From NCBI GenBank assembly GCA_035296965.1, contig DATGZX010000018.1, forward strand, positions 1 through 53,994: DNA of 53,994 bases. Direction: 5' to 3'. Position 1 is the stretch's first letter, and every line of letters starts with the position of its first letter. Shown here in pieces: positions 51,448 to 53,994 of this stretch. The translations under genes were made by a program, and so were the position numbers. Below the pieces are notes generated by a model, which ran no database searches, had not been told where the DNA came from, and saw nothing but the letters and a program-made list of their open reading frames with translations. The DNA is from DATGZX01 sp035296965 (GTDB lineage Bacteria; Planctomycetota; Planctomycetia; Gemmatales; Gemmataceae).

Positions 51448-52659
51448 TTACAAAGTTTCTTCCAGGAGCTTCATCAGGTCGTCGAGCAAAGTCGTAATCC
51501 GTTCCAGGAGCGCGTCGCGCAGGATTCGCGTCTCGGGAGGCGCGCGCTCGGTGCCGGCGCTGTGGCGCAGCAGCTCGCGGCGGTGCGTTTCGAGTTGCTG
51601 AAGGAAATCGGCGTAATCCGTGTCCGTCTTGAGGTGGGCGCGGCGGACTTCAAGCGCGTCCAGCTCGGCCTCGAGGTGGGCCAGCGTCCGCTCGGTGGTC
51701 CATGATTCCCCCTGGTAAGGCTGAACATAGTGATTGACGATGGCTTGCAGGTGCGGGATTTGCTCGGGATCGTTCCAGACGTGGCGCAACACCCAGAAGT
51801 CGCCCGGGTGAGCCTCGTCTCGGTGGTGGCGCAGGGCCGATGCGGCGATGAGCTTGAGGAGCTTGACCACGCGTCGATCGCTCAGGTAAATGCCCTCCGT
51901 GCGGATGCGGCGCACGACCTCGCGATAGTCGCGTGCCACGGTGGTCAGGTCGATGCGCTCCAGCGCCTTGTGCAGAGTGCGCAAGGCCTCGGTGGTGGTG
52001 AGATTCGCCAGTCCCAACGCCGGACCGCGCGCGATCCGCCTGCGCTCCATCTCCCAGCCGCAGCGGAACAGCTCGGGGAAGAGGGCTTCGTCGACATTGT
52101 CGGTCCAAGCACGCAGCAGGAAACGATCGTAGAGAGCTGCCAGTTCCACATCGTCGGGCACGGCATTGGTGGCACCGATGGCGCAAAGGAGCGGCACGAG
52201 CTCGCGCCGGCTGCCATTGTAGAAAATGCGTTCGTTAAGGACTGTCAGCAAGGCATTGAGGATGGCGCTATTGGCCTTGAACACTTCGTCGAGGAAGACC
52301 AGTTCGGCCTGGGGCAACATGCCGCGCGTGTCGCGCACGGCACCACGGCCCTCGCGGAAGGCGGCGACGTTCACGGCGCCGAAGAGCTCATTGGGCTCCG
52401 TAAAGCGGGTTAACAGGTATTCGAAGTAGCATATCCGGCCATTCTCCGCCATGCCGCGGTCGGGACTGCACCGCAGCGCGAATTGCTTGATAAGCTCCGA
52501 CTTGGCCGTGCCCGGAGGACCGACCAGGAGCAGATGTTCCTGAGCCAGGACACACGTGACCAGGAGCTCGATCAGTTCTTCCTTGGCCACGAACGTGCCC
52601 TTGAGCAGGTTGGCCACCTGCTCCACGTCGCCCAGAGTATCGAGAATCGACTGTTCCAT
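51448..52659 (-). CDS. MoxR-family AAA+ ATPase
   Basis: Predicted 403 aa. ATG 52659 is preferred (GGGGAAAG upstream, 19 bp after the preceding stop). Walker A LLVGPPGTAKSELIKQF (47-54), Walker B LVFLDEVFKANSAILNALLT (120-126), and sensor 1 GATNAVPDDVELAALYDRFL with the arginine-finger region are intact. The MoxR/RavA clade uses ATP hydrolysis to assemble or remodel protein complexes, usually with a vWA partner, which is encoded three genes downstream. A C-terminal helical tail contains Glu/Arg-rich coiled coil. It is the second gene of the minus-strand run. Confidence 0.9.
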   Translation of the reverse strand: MEQSILDTLGDVEQVANLLKGTFVAKEELIELLVTCVLAQEHLLLVGPPGTAKSELIKQFALRCSPDRGMAENGRICYFEYLLTRFTEPNELFGAVNVAAFREGRGAVRDTRGMLPQAELVFLDEVFKANSAILNALLTVLNERIFYNGSRRELVPLLCAIGATNAVPDDVELAALYDRFLLRAWTDNVDEALFPELFRCGWEMERRRIARGPALGLANLTTTEALRTLHKALERIDLTTVARDYREVVRRIRTEGIYLSDRRVVKLLKLIAASALRHHRDEAHPGDFWVLRHVWNDPEQIPHLQAIVNHYVQPYQGESWTTERTLAHLEAELDALEVRRAHLKTDTDYADFLQQLETHRRELLRHSAGTERAPPETRILRDALLERITTLLDDLMKLLEETL

Positions 52660-52678
52660 GCGCCGGCTTTCCCCATGA

Positions 52679-53994
52679 TCAACGCCTGCCGCGATCGGTC
52701 CTAAGATGAACGATCCCGCGCTCGTCGCGCCGCTTTTTGAGAAGGCCAATCTTCAGGCCGAGGTAGCGGGGCGAAATCAACTGGCCTTCCATATGGTACT
52801 CGAGGCTGGCTTCCTGAAATATGGCCCGAATCTCGTCGTTGTTAAAATCCTGAGTGTATTCGGCGATCAGGTCGAGCACGCCGCTCAGGAACATTGCCGG
52901 GGACAGGTCACTCTGTTGGCGGCGTTGCTCCTGAAGCAGTGCCAGCAGGTCGACGATGTCTTGCTGGATCGAGGGAGAGCCGGCACTCGCCTCTTTCTCC
53001 GCCATCCCCGGCCTGTCCCCCGCCGTGAGATTCATGCCGTATTTGCGGGCGAGCTGGAGCAGCCGTTCTTCCATGCGCAGCTGGAACGGATTTTCCGTGC
53101 TGCCTACGTTCCGGCCGGCGCCCTCGCTTTCGCGGATCACGTGGAAGAAGGCACGGAGCTCGCGGGCGAAGCCGGCCCGCTCAATTTCCAACTCCCAGCG
53201 GTGTTTGTGCGGCGGGTGCTGCAGGAAGAGCTTGGTAAGCAGGGCGTCCGGAACGGGAGCGGCCGGCGACCAGGCGGGCAGCACCTCGAGCAGCTGTCCG
53301 CACAGGTCTGTGAGCAGATGGTCAATGCCAAAGTTGTGGGCATGGATGGCGGCCACACTGCGGCGGGCAGTATAGTCCGGCAGGCTGATCTCGATCGGCC
53401 GCAACCGCGACGGCCGCAACAGCGCCTCGTCGATGATGTCGAGGCGGTTGCTGGTGCCGATCACCAGCACGGCCTGGTCTTCGCGAAAGCCATCGAGCTC
53501 CGTCAAGAGCTGGGCGACCACCGCATTGTTGGCCCGTGCTCCGCCGTCGGAGTACGTGCTCCGCTGGCTGGCGATGCTGTCGAATTCGTCGAAGAAAATC
53601 ACCGAAGGAGCGTTGCGCCGGGCAGTGGCGAAGATGTGGCGCAGGTTGCTCTCGCTCTGACCCACGTACTTGTCCATGATCTCCGGCCCGGAAACCATTT
53701 GAATCGTGGCATTCATTTCATTGGCAATCGCCTTGGCGAAGAGCGTCTTGCCCGTGCCGGGCGGACCATGAAAAAGGAAGCCGCGCGGAACGAGTTTCTG
53801 GCGCTGGCGGTCGTCAATGCCGCCCACGCGCCCGGTCACGAGGGCGATGATGCGCTGCAATTCCTGTTTGACGTGATCGTAACCGCCGATGTCCTTGAAT
53901 GAGGTATTGGGGATCTCAATCTCGTTGGAGGAAGAGGTCTTGAACTGGCGGATGACGTCATAAATATCGCGTGGGTCGGTACCCGGGCAACCGT
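52679..53994 (-). CDS. classical AAA+ ATPase (FtsH/Vps4/CDC48-like), 5' end outside the window
   Basis: The reading frame stays open to the right window edge; translation of the last 134 bases continues the family (NTSFKDIGGYDHVKQELQRI), so the TTG at 53860 is not the start. Walker A FHGPPGTGKTLFAKAIANEM, pore-loop-like GPEIMDKYVGQSE, Walker B VIFFDEFDSIAS and sensor/arginine-finger VIGTSNRLDIIDEALLRPSR are intact, so it is an active-type ATPase. The C-terminal half is helical and unrecognised (about 200 residues) and shows no zinc-protease motif, so it is not a full FtsH. It is followed by the MoxR gene after 19 bp. A second AAA+ gene of this class beside MoxR-vWA modules fits the ternary-system pattern. 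Confidence 0.9.
   Translation of the reverse strand, partial: GCPGTDPRDIYDVIRQFKTSSSNEIEIPNTSFKDIGGYDHVKQELQRIIALVTGRVGGIDDRQRQKLVPRGFLFHGPPGTGKTLFAKAIANEMNATIQMVSGPEIMDKYVGQSESNLRHIFATARRNAPSVIFFDEFDSIASQRSTYSDGGARANNAVVAQLLTELDGFREDQAVLVIGTSNRLDIIDEALLRPSRLRPIEISLPDYTARRSVAAIHAHNFGIDHLLTDLCGQLLEVLPAWSPAAPVPDALLTKLFLQHPPHKHRWELEIERAGFARELRAFFHVIRESEGAGRNVGSTENPFQLRMEERLLQLARKYGMNLTAGDRPGMAEKEASAGSPSIQQDIVDLLALLQEQRRQQSDLSPAMFLSGVLDLIAEYTQDFNNDEIRAIFQEASLEYHMEGQLISPRYLGLKIGLLKKRRDERGIVHLRTDRGRR

Noticed and set aside
52679..53860. TTG at 53860 as start of the AAA+ gene
   Set aside because: The frame continues upstream to the window edge with family-like sequence (DIGGYDHVKQELQ), so the gene is simply cut by the window.
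52706..53902. 398-codon plus-strand open frame
   Set aside because: Antisense to the AAA+ ATPase with intact Walker motifs; composition rich in Gln, Leu and Arg without recognisable domains.

Overview
The window looks like a chromosomal accessory region of a GC-rich, signalling-heavy bacterium, most probably a planctomycete of the Gemmata type. This rests on a Hanks-type Ser/Thr kinase fused to a membrane segment and TPR repeats, a STAND-type NTPase with about eleven WD40 repeats, expanded von Willebrand A (vWA) genes and long modular proteins. The taxonomic call is an inference from gene content. No rRNA, tRNA, CRISPR array or intact insertion sequence was seen.

Layout. (1) 1-2362: a decayed mobile edge with a C-terminally broken ParB-N/DNA methyltransferase, a small membrane protein, and the N-terminal piece of a serine recombinase joined to the tail of a DUF1800 gene. 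(2) 2359-8978, minus strand: a compact three-gene unit encoding a cupin protein, a phosphotransferase-HD fusion and a membrane protein with DHH-phosphoesterase-like motifs. I could not assign this unit to a named pathway, and it is the best candidate here for an undescribed system. (3) 9214-17937, plus strand: a HEPN-like/kinase/TPR receptor, an intergenic structured repeat and a gene-tail remnant, an MpaB-type oxygenase overlapping a cNMP-binding/methyltransferase protein, and a lipoprotein. (4) 18568-37019, plus strand: a long tight run that starts as a TerY-P type phospho-signalling triad (two vWA proteins, a PP2C phosphatase, a divergent kinase with zinc ribbon). It continues with a beta-helix protein, two more vWA proteins with Cys-rich tails, three tandem periplasmic-binding-protein/OmpA fusions, a small membrane protein and a TauABC/SsuABC-like ABC transporter. 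(5) 37262-39051: a radical-SAM protein and a convergent small membrane protein. (6) 39242-44909: a DUF4145(HEPN)-DUF4384 protein followed by a HEPN-like/STAND/WD40 giant. (7) 44947-53994, minus strand: a nine-gene run read right to left as AAA+ ATPase (cut by the window edge), MoxR AAA+ ATPase, coiled-coil protein, small protein, degenerate vWA protein, Zn-finger/propeller-like protein, AmmeMemoRadiSam radical-SAM enzyme, small protein and M50 intramembrane protease.

How it may work together. Region 4 reads as a kinase/phosphatase-switched vWA complex linked to envelope proteins that may bind a ligand and peptidoglycan. Region 7 matches the gene logic of MoxR-vWA-propeller ternary systems, in which two AAA+ ATPases are thought to remodel a vWA/propeller complex. 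Regions 3 and 6 contain three proteins with HEPN-like R-Xn-H motifs attached to sensor or switch modules, which is the architecture of biological-conflict proteins. All system-level functions are inference; the family calls rest on visible motifs.
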